Positions 36,664-45,268 are shown, counted from the stretch's first letter. The stretch: DNA of 64,000 nucleotides from Thiothrix fructosivorans (GCF_017349355.1 NZ_JAFMPM010000006.1:992001-1056000); one strand, 5' to 3'. Translations and numbers: made by a program. The notes: generated from the sequence alone by a model not told the origin.

Positions 36664-37134
36664 ATGAAAAACAGCGCCATCAACGCCACTGACATTCCGC
36701 CCCGCATCAAGCCCTCCGTTTACCCGGAACCCTTCGCCTCGCGTATGACCGGGCGGGAAAAACGCCAGCTTGGCGACTTTTTCGGGCTGAATAATTTTGG
36801 TGTCAACCTGACCCAGCTGACTCCCGGTGCGATTTCTGCCTTGCGCCATTCCCACACCAAGCAGGATGAGTTTGTGTATATCCTGCAAGGCTGCCCGACC
36901 CTGCACACCAACGACGGCGCAACCCGGCTTGAACCCGGTATGTGTGCAGGTTTTCCAGCAGGTGCTGGTAATGCTGCCAATCTGAGCAACGACACGGATA
37001 GCGACGTGCTGTATCTCGAAATCGGCGACCGGATGGCAGGCGATTCAGCCAACTACCCAGACGATGATCTTCAGGCTGTGCAAGTTGCTGGAGAATGGTT
37101 ATTCACCCACAAGGATGGTACACCGTATGAATAA
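36664..37134 (+). CDS. Cupin-domain protein
   Basis: 156 aa. Cupin motif 1 is seen in GAISALRHSHTKQDEFVYIL with the histidines and glutamate that usually bind a metal, and motif 2 around EPGMCAGFPAGAGNAANLSN. Similar small cupins of the COG3837 type accompany amino-acid and sugar metabolism genes; the reaction is unknown. GGAGG lies upstream. The 3' end overlaps the PhzF-like gene by 8 bases. Under likely control of the divergent MocR regulator. Confidence 0.82.
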   Translation: MKNSAINATDIPPRIKPSVYPEPFASRMTGREKRQLGDFFGLNNFGVNLTQLTPGAISALRHSHTKQDEFVYILQGCPTLHTNDGATRLEPGMCAGFPAGAGNAANLSNDTDSDVLYLEIGDRMAGDSANYPDDDLQAVQVAGEWLFTHKDGTPYE

Positions 37135-37924
37135 CATACCTTTATTTCAAGTCGATGCCTTCACCAGTCAACCATTTTCCGGCAATCCAGCCGCCGTGTG
37201 CCTGTTGGATAAGGCAGCCGATGCACGTTGGATGCAAGCGGTCGGGGCGGAAATGAACCTGAGCGAAACCGCGTTCGTGTGGCGCGAAGCCGACGGTTTT
37301 GCATTACGCTGGTTTACCCCAACGGTTGAAGTTGATTTGTGCGGACATGCCACGCTGGCTACTGCCCACATTCTTTGGCAGGAAGGTTGGTTAGCCAGCA
37401 ACGCAATCGCACGTTTTTATACCCGCAGCGGTGTTCTGACGGCGCAACTCGTCGGCAAGCGGATTATGCTGGATTTTCCCGCGACACCTGCAACAGCGGC
37501 ATCAGCACCCAGCGGGCTGTTGGCAGCCTTGGGCGTGACGGACGCGACGGTATTTTCCAACCATGTCGATTATTTGGTGCTGCTGGAGAGTGAAGCCGAA
37601 GTAGGGCGGATACAAGTGGACTTTGCCGCCCTCAAAGCCTGCCAAGTCACACGCGGCATCATAGTGACGGCTGCGGCGCACGGCACGGAATATGATTTCG
37701 TGTCACGCTTTTTTGCCCCTGCTGCTGGCATTGACGAAGACCCAGTAACAGGCTCGGCGCATTGCACGCTTGCCCCTTTTTGGGCGGAGCGTTTGGGTAA
37801 AAACAGCCTGCAAGCGTATCAAGCATCCGCCCGTGGTGGTGAAGTATTGGTTGAATGGCTGGGTGAACGGGTATTGCTGGCGGGTTCAGCCGTGACGGTA
37901 TTCAGCGGAACATTGTGGGTTTGA
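37127..37924 (+). CDS. PhzF family isomerase/epimerase-like protein
   Basis: 265 aa. Starts MNNIPLFQVDAFTSQPFSGN with the family segment GNPAAVCLL. The catalytic glutamate is in NLSETAFVW, followed by RWFTPTVEVDLCGHATLA, with DEDPVTGSAHC near the C-terminus; all are diagnostic of the PhzF/YddE fold. Substrate unknown in most members. Translationally overlapped with the cupin gene and followed after 33 bases by an N-acetyltransferase gene, implying a shared small-molecule pathway. Confidence 0.9.
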   Translation: MNNIPLFQVDAFTSQPFSGNPAAVCLLDKAADARWMQAVGAEMNLSETAFVWREADGFALRWFTPTVEVDLCGHATLATAHILWQEGWLASNAIARFYTRSGVLTAQLVGKRIMLDFPATPATAASAPSGLLAALGVTDATVFSNHVDYLVLLESEAEVGRIQVDFAALKACQVTRGIIVTAAAHGTEYDFVSRFFAPAAGIDEDPVTGSAHCTLAPFWAERLGKNSLQAYQASARGGEVLVEWLGERVLLAGSAVTVFSGTLWV

Positions 37925-37957
37925 GTTTAAAAAACCAAATATTGGAAGGAAAAAAGC

Positions 37958-38722
37958 ATGGAATCAGCAATATTCAACCTCACCGCTTACTGCCAGCGCA
38001 TCGGCTACACGGGTGAATTACGCCCCGACCTTGCCACCGTGCAAGCCTTGATGCAACACCAGTTGCGCAGTGTACCCTTTGAAAATCTGGATGTATTGGC
38101 AGGCAAACCCATTTCCCTCAACCCCGCCGACATTGTGGCGAAAATCGTTGGCAAGCAGCGCGGCGGCTACTGCTACGAAGTCAATGGACTGTTTGCAATG
38201 GCACTGCAAGCGCTGCAAATCCCTTACCAATTCGTTGCCGCCCGCCCGATGTTTTACCCCATGAAACGCCCGCGTACCCACATGGCCTTGCTGGTCACGC
38301 TGGAGGGTACGGAATGGCTGTGTGATTTAGGTTTTGGCAGCTACGGCATCCGCGCACCGCTACGGTTGGATGTGTTGGAAGCGCCAATTCCACAAGGCTG
38401 TGACACTTTCATGCTGAGTGGGGAAGGCGGCGATATTGTCCTCAAAGCGCAAGTAGATGACGCATGGGTGAAGCAATACGGTTTTAACCGCTGCCCGGTC
38501 GAGTGGATTGATTTTGCCCCGGCAAACTGGTTGAACTCTACCCATCCTGACGCGGTGTTTACCCAGAAACCGTTGGTGGTGCGCTTCACGGTTAGCGGGC
38601 GCAATATCCTGTTTGGCGACAGTTTTAAGCAGGTGGAGGAAGGTTTGACCACGCAACACACCCTTGCCCCACACGAACAAGCGGCGGTATTGGCGGAACA
38701 TTTCGGCCTCGGTGCAGTTTAG
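37958..38722 (+). CDS. nat: Arylamine N-acetyltransferase
   Basis: 254 aa. The complete Cys-His-Asp triad is visible: Cys72 in RGGYCYEVNG, His108 in RTHMALLV and Asp123 in LCDLGFG, at nearly the same positions as in characterised NATs. The enzyme transfers acetyl from acetyl-CoA to aromatic amines or hydrazines. GGAAGGA lies upstream of the ATG. Third gene of the putative MocR-controlled cluster; its 3' end overlaps a convergent PIN-toxin gene by 4 bases. Confidence 0.92.
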   Translation: MESAIFNLTAYCQRIGYTGELRPDLATVQALMQHQLRSVPFENLDVLAGKPISLNPADIVAKIVGKQRGGYCYEVNGLFAMALQALQIPYQFVAARPMFYPMKRPRTHMALLVTLEGTEWLCDLGFGSYGIRAPLRLDVLEAPIPQGCDTFMLSGEGGDIVLKAQVDDAWVKQYGFNRCPVEWIDFAPANWLNSTHPDAVFTQKPLVVRFTVSGRNILFGDSFKQVEEGLTTQHTLAPHEQAAVLAEHFGLGAV

Positions 38723-39156
38723 CGGTTAGATTGGCTGGAGGCGGCGAAATCCGTACTACTCATAAGCGTCAAGTTTTTGGCTACAAAACCGGCATCATTC
38801 GACAGGATAATGTCACATCCCGCTTGTGTTGCCAGCACGTATTGCACCGTATCCTCAAGATCGGTGTAATCGGTATCTTGTTGCATCAAGGTAATCGCAT
38901 CGGCTAACTGGTTATTGCCAAACGGCACAATCTCAAAAATGGCATTGACCTGTTCCAGTGCATCCAATGCTTTGGCACGGTCTTGGCTTTTGGCGGTGAT
39001 GTAGTACACCGTGGTCACAATGTCACAAGTCGTTACCAAGGTCAGCCCTTGCTCTAGGCAGTATTCAAGGCATTGGTAACTAGCTTCGTGAAAACGCCGC
39101 TTGGCATCGAAAATGTCATTGATAACGTTGGCATCGACGAAAATCCGTTGGCTCAT
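38719..39156 (-). CDS. PIN-domain toxin
   Basis: 145 aa. PIN residues: D in IFVDANVINDIFD, a T-rich region CDIVTTVYYIT, D/E in TDYTDLEDTVQYVLA and D in DIILSNDAGF. Resembles COG1569-like or similar PIN nucleases with the VDANVxxD start. Overlaps the antitoxin stop by ATGA. Confidence 0.82.
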   Translation of the reverse strand: MSQRIFVDANVINDIFDAKRRFHEASYQCLEYCLEQGLTLVTTCDIVTTVYYITAKSQDRAKALDALEQVNAIFEIVPFGNNQLADAITLMQQDTDYTDLEDTVQYVLATQAGCDIILSNDAGFVAKNLTLMSSTDFAASSQSNR

Positions 39157-39419
39157 AGCGTGCGCTCACTTTTCATGCGTTGAATCGACTGTTCGTCGCC
39201 AATCAAACCCGTAAAAGCTCCTTTCAATTGCTTTAGCTTGGCAAGGCGCAGGTCATTACGCAGAGCTGCCGATGCGTTGTGAATCAATTCCTGAATGACC
39301 TGACTTTGCTTCTTGTGGAGAAACGTTGCCAGAAAATCCAATTCCCGCGCTGTTTCATCGGGCATGGTGAAGTTTTTGCGCGTGGCTTTGGATGGGGGGA
39401 TTTTGTGTGCTGTTATCAT
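39153..39419 (-). CDS. Ribbon-helix-helix-like antitoxin
   Basis: 88 aa from MITAHKIPPSKATRKNFTMP. The segment FTMPDETARELDFLATFLHK followed by KQSQVIQELIHNA fits a beta-strand/helix/helix RHH DNA-binding fold. An in-frame start at 39482 is further upstream but lacks a ribosome site. First gene of the PIN toxin pair. Confidence 0.75.
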   Translation of the reverse strand: MITAHKIPPSKATRKNFTMPDETARELDFLATFLHKKQSQVIQELIHNASAALRNDLRLAKLKQLKGAFTGLIGDEQSIQRMKSERTL

Positions 39420-39491
39420 GATGTATTCAAAAGTGTGTATTTTATTATGTGTATGGTACGCCTTGCTCCTTCGTATTGGCAATATGCCTAA

Positions 39492-39992
39492 CTATCTATA
39501 ACGTTGCTCCAATGTCAGCAAAAACTGCTTCGCTGCCAACCCGCCTGCGTACCCCGCGAGTTTGCCCGATTTGGCAATCACGCGGTGGCAGGGAATCACA
39601 ATACTGATCGGGTTCAAACTGTTGGTGTGCCCAATTGCCCGCACCGCTTGCGGCTGCCCTACGGCATTCGCTTGTTCGGAATAGCTGCGGGTTTCGCCGT
39701 AGGGGATGTTACGTAAGGTTTGCCAAGTGCGCTGCTGGAAAGGTGTGCCGTTCAAGTGTAAGGGCAACTCAAACGTCTGGCATTCGCCCGCGAAATAGGC
39801 TTGTAACTGTACGATGGTTTGCACAATCAGCGGGTTGGTTTGTGCCTGCATTGTACCCAGCGTGGCACGGATTCGTGCCCAATTGCTTTCAAACGCAATG
39901 GCGCGTAAAGCATCGTGATCGGCGGCGATAAACAGTCGCCCTAAGGGTGAATCCCACGTTTGAAAACTGATGCTGAGGGTCGAAGCGCTCAT
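39492..39992 (-). CDS. ogt: Methylated-DNA-protein cysteine methyltransferase
   Basis: 166 aa. Active-site motif PCHRV within ISIVIPCHRVIAKSGKLAGYAGG; the N-terminal half is the ribonuclease-H-like domain of Ogt. Removes alkyl groups from O6-alkylguanine in DNA by transfer to its own cysteine. The ATG at 39992 (MSASTLS) is chosen; the frame extends to a TTG at 40043 with no support. The other alkylation repair gene, tag, lies 3 kb away. Confidence 0.9.
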   Translation of the reverse strand: MSASTLSISFQTWDSPLGRLFIAADHDALRAIAFESNWARIRATLGTMQAQTNPLIVQTIVQLQAYFAGECQTFELPLHLNGTPFQQRTWQTLRNIPYGETRSYSEQANAVGQPQAVRAIGHTNSLNPISIVIPCHRVIAKSGKLAGYAGGLAAKQFLLTLEQRYR

Positions 39993-40043
39993 GTGTCGTG
40001 CCAGCGGTGAATAATACGCGTTAGTATAGTGGATGCTGGGCAA

Positions 40044-40616
40044 CTAACACGGCGGGATTAATGCCGCCAATTCTTTGCCATCCACCGCTTGGCGCAAATC
40101 GTAATCGACCAACAAGGGCAGATAGCCCGACTCCCTATCCAATTGCAGGAAGGTCGTGGCGGGGATTTTGCCTGCGGGCAACTCAGTCTTGCGGCACGCA
40201 TCCACGCTTACGCCCATCGTACTTTCCGGCTTCTTGCCACCATCGGCTTTTTTTGCTTGCAGCGTGTCGCGGAAGTGTTGAAGGCGTGGAATATCCGCCG
40301 GTGCAAGCCGATACGCATATAGTTTATAGCCCGATTTGTCGGCATCGGTAAGCGTTTTGCCTTCCAGCGCCAAGGGGATGGCTTCGAGGTTGAAGTGTTC
40401 GTTAATGGGTGTTTCACCGTCACGCTTCATGCCGAGTTCCAGCTTGACGCCATCAGGGCGTGGCGCCACCCAATCCGGCATTTGCGCGGCAACCCGTAAA
40501 ATGCTTGGATCAACCGTCATCAAGTCAGCGGTGGCGAGTTTGTACAGCGTTTTGACAGGGATGGAAGTACATGCGCCGAGCATGACAGCGGCAGCGATGG
40601 GGATGAATCGTTTCAT
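40044..40616 (-). CDS. Uncharacterised lipoprotein
   Basis: 190 aa with lipobox MLGAC (Cys16), so anchored in the envelope. A region rich in polar residues and loops follows (LYKLATADLMTVDPSILRVA). No catalytic motif is visible; not recognised as a named family. It precedes ogt on the same strand with about 50 bases between. Confidence 0.7.
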   Translation of the reverse strand: MKRFIPIAAAVMLGACTSIPVKTLYKLATADLMTVDPSILRVAAQMPDWVAPRPDGVKLELGMKRDGETPINEHFNLEAIPLALEGKTLTDADKSGYKLYAYRLAPADIPRLQHFRDTLQAKKADGGKKPESTMGVSVDACRKTELPAGKIPATTFLQLDRESGYLPLLVDYDLRQAVDGKELAALIPPC

Positions 40617-40696
40617 GTTTTAATACCTTTTTGGTTGAAGTAATTATTGTATTACGATAATATTTTCAAACTCAATAAGAAATTCAGGTAACTACC

Positions 40697-41227
40697 ATGC
40701 GCTTGCACACCACCCGTCTGAAACATTGGCTTGCACCTGCTGCGAAAGTGATTTCAGTACTATTGCTCTTATCCAACACGCTGCTATGGTGGCTATCCGA
40801 TGGGCAGGCGCTTATCCTAAAAAACTTTGCCACCCTCACCAATGAACCACTCCAGTTGACACCTTTTGGCGTGTGGATGGGCTGGGGACTTTCTACCCTA
40901 CACTTGTTGATTATGATGTGGGGGATTTGGGCAATGGCGGGGGTGTTTCGTTGGTTGGCGCAAGGCGACTATTTTCACGCGGACATTGCGCGGCAATTGC
41001 GGCGTTTTGGCGTGGCGTTGATGGTGTTTGGCGTAGCTAGCCCCGTGGTGCGATTGTTGATGGTGCTGGCGGTAACGTTGGAGAACCCAGAAGGGCATCA
41101 GGTGATAGCGATTAGCCTTGAGATGAATGATGTGCTGGTGGTGTTAATCGGGGCGTTAATGGTGATGCTTGCCCATGCCTTGCAAGCCGCTGCTGTGATT
41201 GCCGACGATAACCGCCAGATTGTGTGA
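40697..41227 (+). CDS. DUF2975 membrane protein
   Basis: 176 aa with four hydrophobic segments (about 15-40, 65-90, 105-135, 140-165). The GDYFHADIARQLRRFGVALMVFG stretch between helices 2 and 3 is the usual DUF2975 signature. Such genes are almost always followed by a short Xre regulator, as here 4 bases downstream. Function unknown. Confidence 0.82.
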   Translation: MRLHTTRLKHWLAPAAKVISVLLLLSNTLLWWLSDGQALILKNFATLTNEPLQLTPFGVWMGWGLSTLHLLIMMWGIWAMAGVFRWLAQGDYFHADIARQLRRFGVALMVFGVASPVVRLLMVLAVTLENPEGHQVIAISLEMNDVLVVLIGALMVMLAHALQAAAVIADDNRQIV

Positions 41228-41231
41228 CCCC

Positions 41232-41456
41232 ATGCCTATTATTGTGAACCTTGATGTGATGCTCGCCAAACGTAAGATGCGCTCGAAAGAGTTGGCGGAA
41301 CGCATTGGCATTACCGAACAGAATGTGTCCCTGCTCAAATCCGGCAAGGTCAAAGGCATCCGCTTTGATACGCTGGAGAAAATTTGCGAGGTGTTGCAAT
41401 GCCAGCCGGGGGATATTTTGGTGTTTGAAGCGGAGAGTGCGGGAATTCTACCGTGA
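41232..41456 (+). CDS. YozG-like Xre regulator
   Basis: 74 aa. MPIIVNLDVMLAKRKMRSKE followed by LAERIGITEQNVSLLKSGK is the short HTH_26 type; FDTLEKICEVLQCQPGDIL completes it. Pairs with the DUF2975 gene upstream. Its stop overlaps the next gene's GTG (GTGA). Confidence 0.88.
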   Translation: MPIIVNLDVMLAKRKMRSKELAERIGITEQNVSLLKSGKVKGIRFDTLEKICEVLQCQPGDILVFEAESAGILP

Positions 41457-41827
41457 TTAATAAAACAGATATTAAGTGTCCTGCTTGCGGTGAAAACACT
41501 ATTTCTACACTGAGTTTGTTTAGATCAGTTATTGGCATCGGTTTTCACCCTGAATGCTCCGCTTGTCATACGCAGTGGTCGGTTAGTTCAATCTGGCAAG
41601 GTGGTTATGCTGGCTTAATCCTATTGTCTTTTGTTTTATCAGCAGTTTTTAGTATCAAATTACATAGCTATGTTCCGTATTACTGGTTGATAGTTGCTTT
41701 GTTCTTAGCTGCATATAGCGTTGTCCGCTTTGCTAAACCAATGTTAAGAAAGCCGATACCCTACTGGTTGCAATTGTTGCATTACGTCGTTTTTGGACTG
41801 CTTATTTTTATTTTCATGAAAATTTAG
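41453..41827 (+). CDS. Zinc-ribbon membrane protein
   Basis: 124 aa from a GTG overlapping the Xre stop. Two CxxC knuckles (CPAC at about 9-12 and CSAC at about 35-38) form a zinc ribbon, followed by two or three transmembrane helices. AT-richer than its neighbours. Function unknown; tight linkage suggests a partner of the DUF2975/Xre pair. Confidence 0.65.
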   Translation: MINKTDIKCPACGENTISTLSLFRSVIGIGFHPECSACHTQWSVSSIWQGGYAGLILLSFVLSAVFSIKLHSYVPYYWLIVALFLAAYSVVRFAKPMLRKPIPYWLQLLHYVVFGLLIFIFMKI

Positions 41828-41841
41828 TGAAAATTTGATTT

Positions 41842-42150
41842 ATGGTTATTTTTATGTATCTATTTATTCTAATATTGTCGGTGATTTCTTGCTTTGTTGG
41901 GTTTGTCTTAGAGGTTGCCGAGGGGAATATTTGCCACATTCAGAATGGACGTTTACCCAATGCAGGTGTTGCGATTTTTCCGAATATTCCCGTTGTGCCG
42001 CTTATCTATGTGCTGGTGGTGTGGCTGCTCAACCATCTGTATCAAGACCTTGGGTTTATCGTTGTGGCTACTTATGCGGTTCTGGGTATCGGTGTTCAGC
42101 TATTTCAGTACAGGAAAGCTAACCGCCAATTGAAAACGCTAAATACATGA
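41842..42150 (+). CDS. Small membrane protein of unknown function
   Basis: 102 aa with hydrophobic segments at about 3-25 and 45-90. No recognised family. It starts 14 bases after the zinc-ribbon gene and probably ends that operon. An ATG at 41854 is an alternative start. Confidence 0.55.
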   Translation: MVIFMYLFILILSVISCFVGFVLEVAEGNICHIQNGRLPNAGVAIFPNIPVVPLIYVLVVWLLNHLYQDLGFIVVATYAVLGIGVQLFQYRKANRQLKTLNT

Positions 42151-42231
42151 CATTTGAGACGGGCGCAGTGGAGTAATCGTCTGATATGCAACAAGTGGTA
42201 TACTCCGATCATACCAACCATTGACAGGTAA

Positions 42232-42639
42232 ATGCTGATGTCGAGCATACAAATCACCTCACAAGTATCTACCGATGAGCTGCTGCATGGGGTAGAAAGT
42301 CTGCCAATTGAAGAATTGGAGCAGTTCGTTGCGCGGGTATTAGCACTTTGTGCCAGACGCAAAGCCAACAGTTTGAGTACCCAAGAAACACGTTTGCTGC
42401 AACTGATTAATCGCCCCGTCCCCTCAGTGCTGCAAAGCCGTTACGACGCATTGATTCAACAGCAACGTGCTGGCACTCTCACGCATCCGCAGGGTGATGA
42501 GCTAAACAATGTCATTGAGCAAATTGAGCTGTTTGATGCCGAACGTGTCCAACATTTGGTGAGCTTGGCGGCATTGCGGCAAGTATCTATAGATAAGTTA
42601 ATGAAAGATCTGGGTATTCGCCAGCCTGATTATGTCTGA
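42232..42639 (+). CDS. Helical protein of an HNH-associated pair
   Basis: 135 aa, almost entirely predicted helical. Segments such as SLPIEELEQFVARVLALCAR and VIEQIELFDAERVQHLVSLA are of a type found immediately upstream of short HNH endonuclease genes in filamentous sulfur bacteria and cyanobacteria. Its last codons overlap the start of an HNH fragment here. Possibly an antitoxin-like partner; function not established. Confidence 0.65.
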   Translation: MLMSSIQITSQVSTDELLHGVESLPIEELEQFVARVLALCARRKANSLSTQETRLLQLINRPVPSVLQSRYDALIQQQRAGTLTHPQGDELNNVIEQIELFDAERVQHLVSLAALRQVSIDKLMKDLGIRQPDYV

Positions 42640-42793
42640 CTACCTATCTAAAGCACTACGTACCACGGTTGCAACACGCGCAAACGGTTGTTGTGAATAT
42701 TGTCGTAGCCAGGCGCGATTTGCCACCCATGAATCGAGGGCCTTTGGTCAATTTGCGGCGGGCACTGTATGGAATAGGGGAGCATCCGCCTGA
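42632..42793 (+). pseudogene. Truncated HNH endonuclease
   Basis: 53 aa. YLSKALRTTVATRANGCCEY with the CxxC of CEYC is the N-terminal zinc-binding part of McrA-like HNH nucleases, but the following frame (RFATHESRAFGQFAAG) runs out before the HNH histidines. It overlaps the upstream gene by 8 bases, as in intact pairs. An internal deletion is the likely cause of loss. Confidence 0.65.
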
Positions 42794-42827
42794 ATAAAAT
42801 ACAGTACTCACAAGGAGAAATGTTGCC

Positions 42828-43409
42828 ATGAGCCATGCCGTACCTGATGCCCCTTGCCGTTGCGCATGGGTAGATCTGAGCAAACCCGATTACGTCGCCT
42901 ACCACGACGAAGAATGGGGCGTACCCATCCACGATGACCGCAAATTGTTCGAGTTCATCGTGCTGGAATCGGCGCAAGCAGGCTTGAGTTGGTACACCAT
43001 CCTGCGCAAGCGCGACAATTACCGCCAAGCCTTCGACGATTTCGACCCCGAAAAAATCGTGCTCTACGATGCTGCCAAAGTCGAGGAGTTGCTGGGCAAT
43101 GCCGGGATTATCCGCAATCGCCTGAAAGTGTTGGCAACCATCAATAACGCACAACGCTTTCTGGCAGTGCAGGCAGCATTCGGCAGTTTCGATGCCTATC
43201 TGTGGCAGTTTGTCGGCGGCAAACCCATCGTCAACCACCGCAAAACCTTGGCAGAATACACCACCACTACCCCAGAATCGGATGCGATGAGCAAGGATTT
43301 GAAAAAGCGTGGCTTCAAATTCATGGGTTCAACCGTGTGTTACGCGTTTATGCAGGCGACGGGGATGGTGAATGACCATACGCTCGACTGCTTCCGACGC
43401 AATATCTGA
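42828..43409 (+). CDS. tag: DNA-3-methyladenine glycosylase I
   Basis: 193 aa. RCAWVDLSKPDYVAYHDEEW carries the N-terminal zinc ligands (Cys and His) and the essential glutamates; LESAQAGLSWYTILRKRDNY is the family signature; the C-terminal zinc ligands are in NDHTLDC. Excises 3-methyladenine from alkylated DNA. AAGGAG is 8 bases upstream. Confidence 0.94.
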   Translation: MSHAVPDAPCRCAWVDLSKPDYVAYHDEEWGVPIHDDRKLFEFIVLESAQAGLSWYTILRKRDNYRQAFDDFDPEKIVLYDAAKVEELLGNAGIIRNRLKVLATINNAQRFLAVQAAFGSFDAYLWQFVGGKPIVNHRKTLAEYTTTTPESDAMSKDLKKRGFKFMGSTVCYAFMQATGMVNDHTLDCFRRNI

Positions 43410-43449
43410 CGTATGGTCAATGCTTCTTTCATCCCAACGGCTTGTCAAA

Positions 43450-43691
43450 TCAAGCTTTTAGCGATGCCATGTCGATCACGAAGCGGTATTTCACATCGCT
43501 TTTCAACATGCGCTCGTAGGCTGCATTAATTTCCTGAATCTGGATGACTTCGATGTCGGAGGTAATGCCATGTTCGCCGCAGAAATCCAGCATCTCCTGC
43601 GTTTCGGCAATGCCACCGATGAGAGAACCCGCCACCGACTTGCGTCCCAATACCAGCGGCGCGGAATTCAGGAAGGCAACTTTACCCAGCC
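43450..43691 (-). pseudogene. C-terminal fragment of a zinc alcohol dehydrogenase
   Basis: [40 protein letters not shown] and [20 protein letters not shown] are the last 70 or so residues of YahK/AdhC-like NADP-dependent aldehyde reductases. The catalytic domain and Rossmann motif are absent. In many genomes such a gene is divergent from an AraC-type (YqhC-like) regulator; here the two genes have been fused tail to tail by a deletion near 43684-43691. Confidence 0.75.
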
Positions 43692-43971
43692 GCTGCGTAT
43701 TGATGCCCTCGCCAAGCAAGTCAATATGAGTACCTCCACCTTGCATCATCATTTCCGTGCGTTGACAGCCAAGAGTCCGCTCCAGTATCAGAAATGGTTA
43801 CGCTTGCACGAAGCACGCCGCCTGATGCTGACCGAACATCAGGATGTTGCCAGCGCTGCTTTTGAGGTCGGTTATGAAAGCCCCTCGCAATTCAGCCGCG
43901 AATACCATCGCTTGTTTGGTGCGCCGCCCTTGCGCGATATTAGCTATTTACGCAATAGTTCAACAAACTGA
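43684..43971 (+). pseudogene. C-terminal fragment of an AraC-family regulator
   Basis: Ninety-five residues with both HTH motifs: [20 protein letters not shown] and [20 protein letters not shown]. This is the DNA-binding half of YqhC-like regulators; the sensor domain is missing. The open frame extends to 43570 only because it reads antisense through the ADH fragment. Together with that fragment it marks a single deletion that removed the start of both genes. Confidence 0.75.
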
Positions 43972-44184
43972 AATTGCCAAGAGGATTGTCAGCGTGTGCA
44001 TTTTATCCTACCACCCAATGCTGACGCACTCGCACCTTCGCGCCCATGCGCTCAAAGATTTTGGATAAGTGTAATGGCACGATTCGTTGGAAGCGGCCGA
44101 GCAAGGTGCTGCAATAACACCAGCACCGATAAATCTGTATGATGTGTCACCCAAGCCATCCGCTCATTTTGTAAGGAGTCCGCC

Positions 44185-45009
44185 GTGAACCCCACGATTA
44201 CCACCAAAGCCATTGCCGTCCTGTTTTCCCTGTCAACCTTGGCGGCGTGTTCCAGCACGGGCATGAATGCCACCGCCAACACCTCCGGCTCAAATGCGGG
44301 GGCAACTTCATCCGTAGGAAGTGGTGACGCTTGCGCGGCGCAATACGTGGATGGCACGCAACCGCAATTGACCAACGCCAAACTTGCGCCGAAAACACGG
44401 GCGATTTGCTTTTCGGAATACGCGGTGCTGCATTCGGGGGTAACACGCACGCCGTTGTGGGCAAGCGAACACCTGACCTACAACGAGTTGCTGATGGATA
44501 TTGATCGTAAAGACAATTTCCACGCTGAACAGTCCTTGCCGGAAGACGAACGTGCGGAATTGGCGGACTACGCTGGTTCGGGCTACGACCGTGGTCACCT
44601 TGCCCCCGCAGGCGATATGCCCTCGGTGGAAGCGATGAGCGAAAGCTTTTCCTTAGCCAATATGACTCCGCAAAACCCGACCAATAACCGAGGTTTGTGG
44701 TCGAGTATTGAGGCGAAAACCCGCAATCTGGCAAAGGAACGTGGTGAGCTGTTTGTGGTGTCTGGGGCGATTTTCGAGGGGTCATCCATCAAGCGCTTGA
44801 ACAATCGCGTGTTTGTGCCGAGCAGCTATTTTAAAGCGATTTACGATGCCAACACGGGCGAGAGCGGTGCATATTGGGTTGCAAACGATGCCAATAAGAA
44901 CTACAAGATGTTGAGTATTAACGAGTTGGTGCAAACGGCGGGTATCGACCCGTTTCCGAGCATCAGCGAAACCAGCAAAAATAACGTTATGGCATTACCG
45001 CAACCTTGA
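44185..45009 (+). CDS. DNA/RNA non-specific endonuclease lipoprotein (NUC1 family)
   Basis: 274 aa starting with GTG. The lipoprotein signal is at residues 1-22 (lipobox LAAC), predicting a surface or periplasmic anchor. Catalytic motif DRGH at 135-138 within GYDRGHLAPAGDM, and the metal asparagine in NMTPQNPTNNRGLW. Degrades single- and double-stranded nucleic acids, probably for nutrient recovery outside the cytoplasm. The 213 bases upstream contain no gene that I recognise. Confidence 0.9.
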   Translation: MNPTITTKAIAVLFSLSTLAACSSTGMNATANTSGSNAGATSSVGSGDACAAQYVDGTQPQLTNAKLAPKTRAICFSEYAVLHSGVTRTPLWASEHLTYNELLMDIDRKDNFHAEQSLPEDERAELADYAGSGYDRGHLAPAGDMPSVEAMSESFSLANMTPQNPTNNRGLWSSIEAKTRNLAKERGELFVVSGAIFEGSSIKRLNNRVFVPSSYFKAIYDANTGESGAYWVANDANKNYKMLSINELVQTAGIDPFPSISETSKNNVMALPQP

Positions 45010-45016
45010 GACACAA

Positions 45017-45268
45017 ATGGATTATTTCAAGAACGAATCGGAAACCCACATCCTGCACGAATTGAATATTGAAAACCGTTTGGATCGTGTGTCCCTGCAC
45101 GGCAGCGTGGATATTACTCACGATGCCGCAGGGCTAGCGTTAGCGTGCCAGTTGCAGGCGATGTTGGCGGGGATGATTGCCGTATTGCAGACGGAGCAAG
45201 CAAATGGTGCGTTGCCTGAGCAGATCAGTCTTGCTAGCGCGGCTGAGGTGGATAATCCGTTTTTGTGA
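45017..45268 (+). CDS. Small protein of unknown function
   Basis: 83 aa, acidic and helical, with LHGSVDITHDAAGLALACQL as the most regular segment. It starts 7 bases after the nuclease gene, so it is probably co-transcribed. No signal peptide, so a cytoplasmic partner is more likely than a nuclease inhibitor exported with it; no family recognised. Confidence 0.55.
   Translation: MDYFKNESETHILHELNIENRLDRVSLHGSVDITHDAAGLALACQLQAMLAGMIAVLQTEQANGALPEQISLASAAEVDNPFL

Noticed and set aside
43972-44184. Possible further fragments between the AraC remnant and the nuclease gene
   Set aside because: Read in all frames, nothing recognisable; treated as non-coding.
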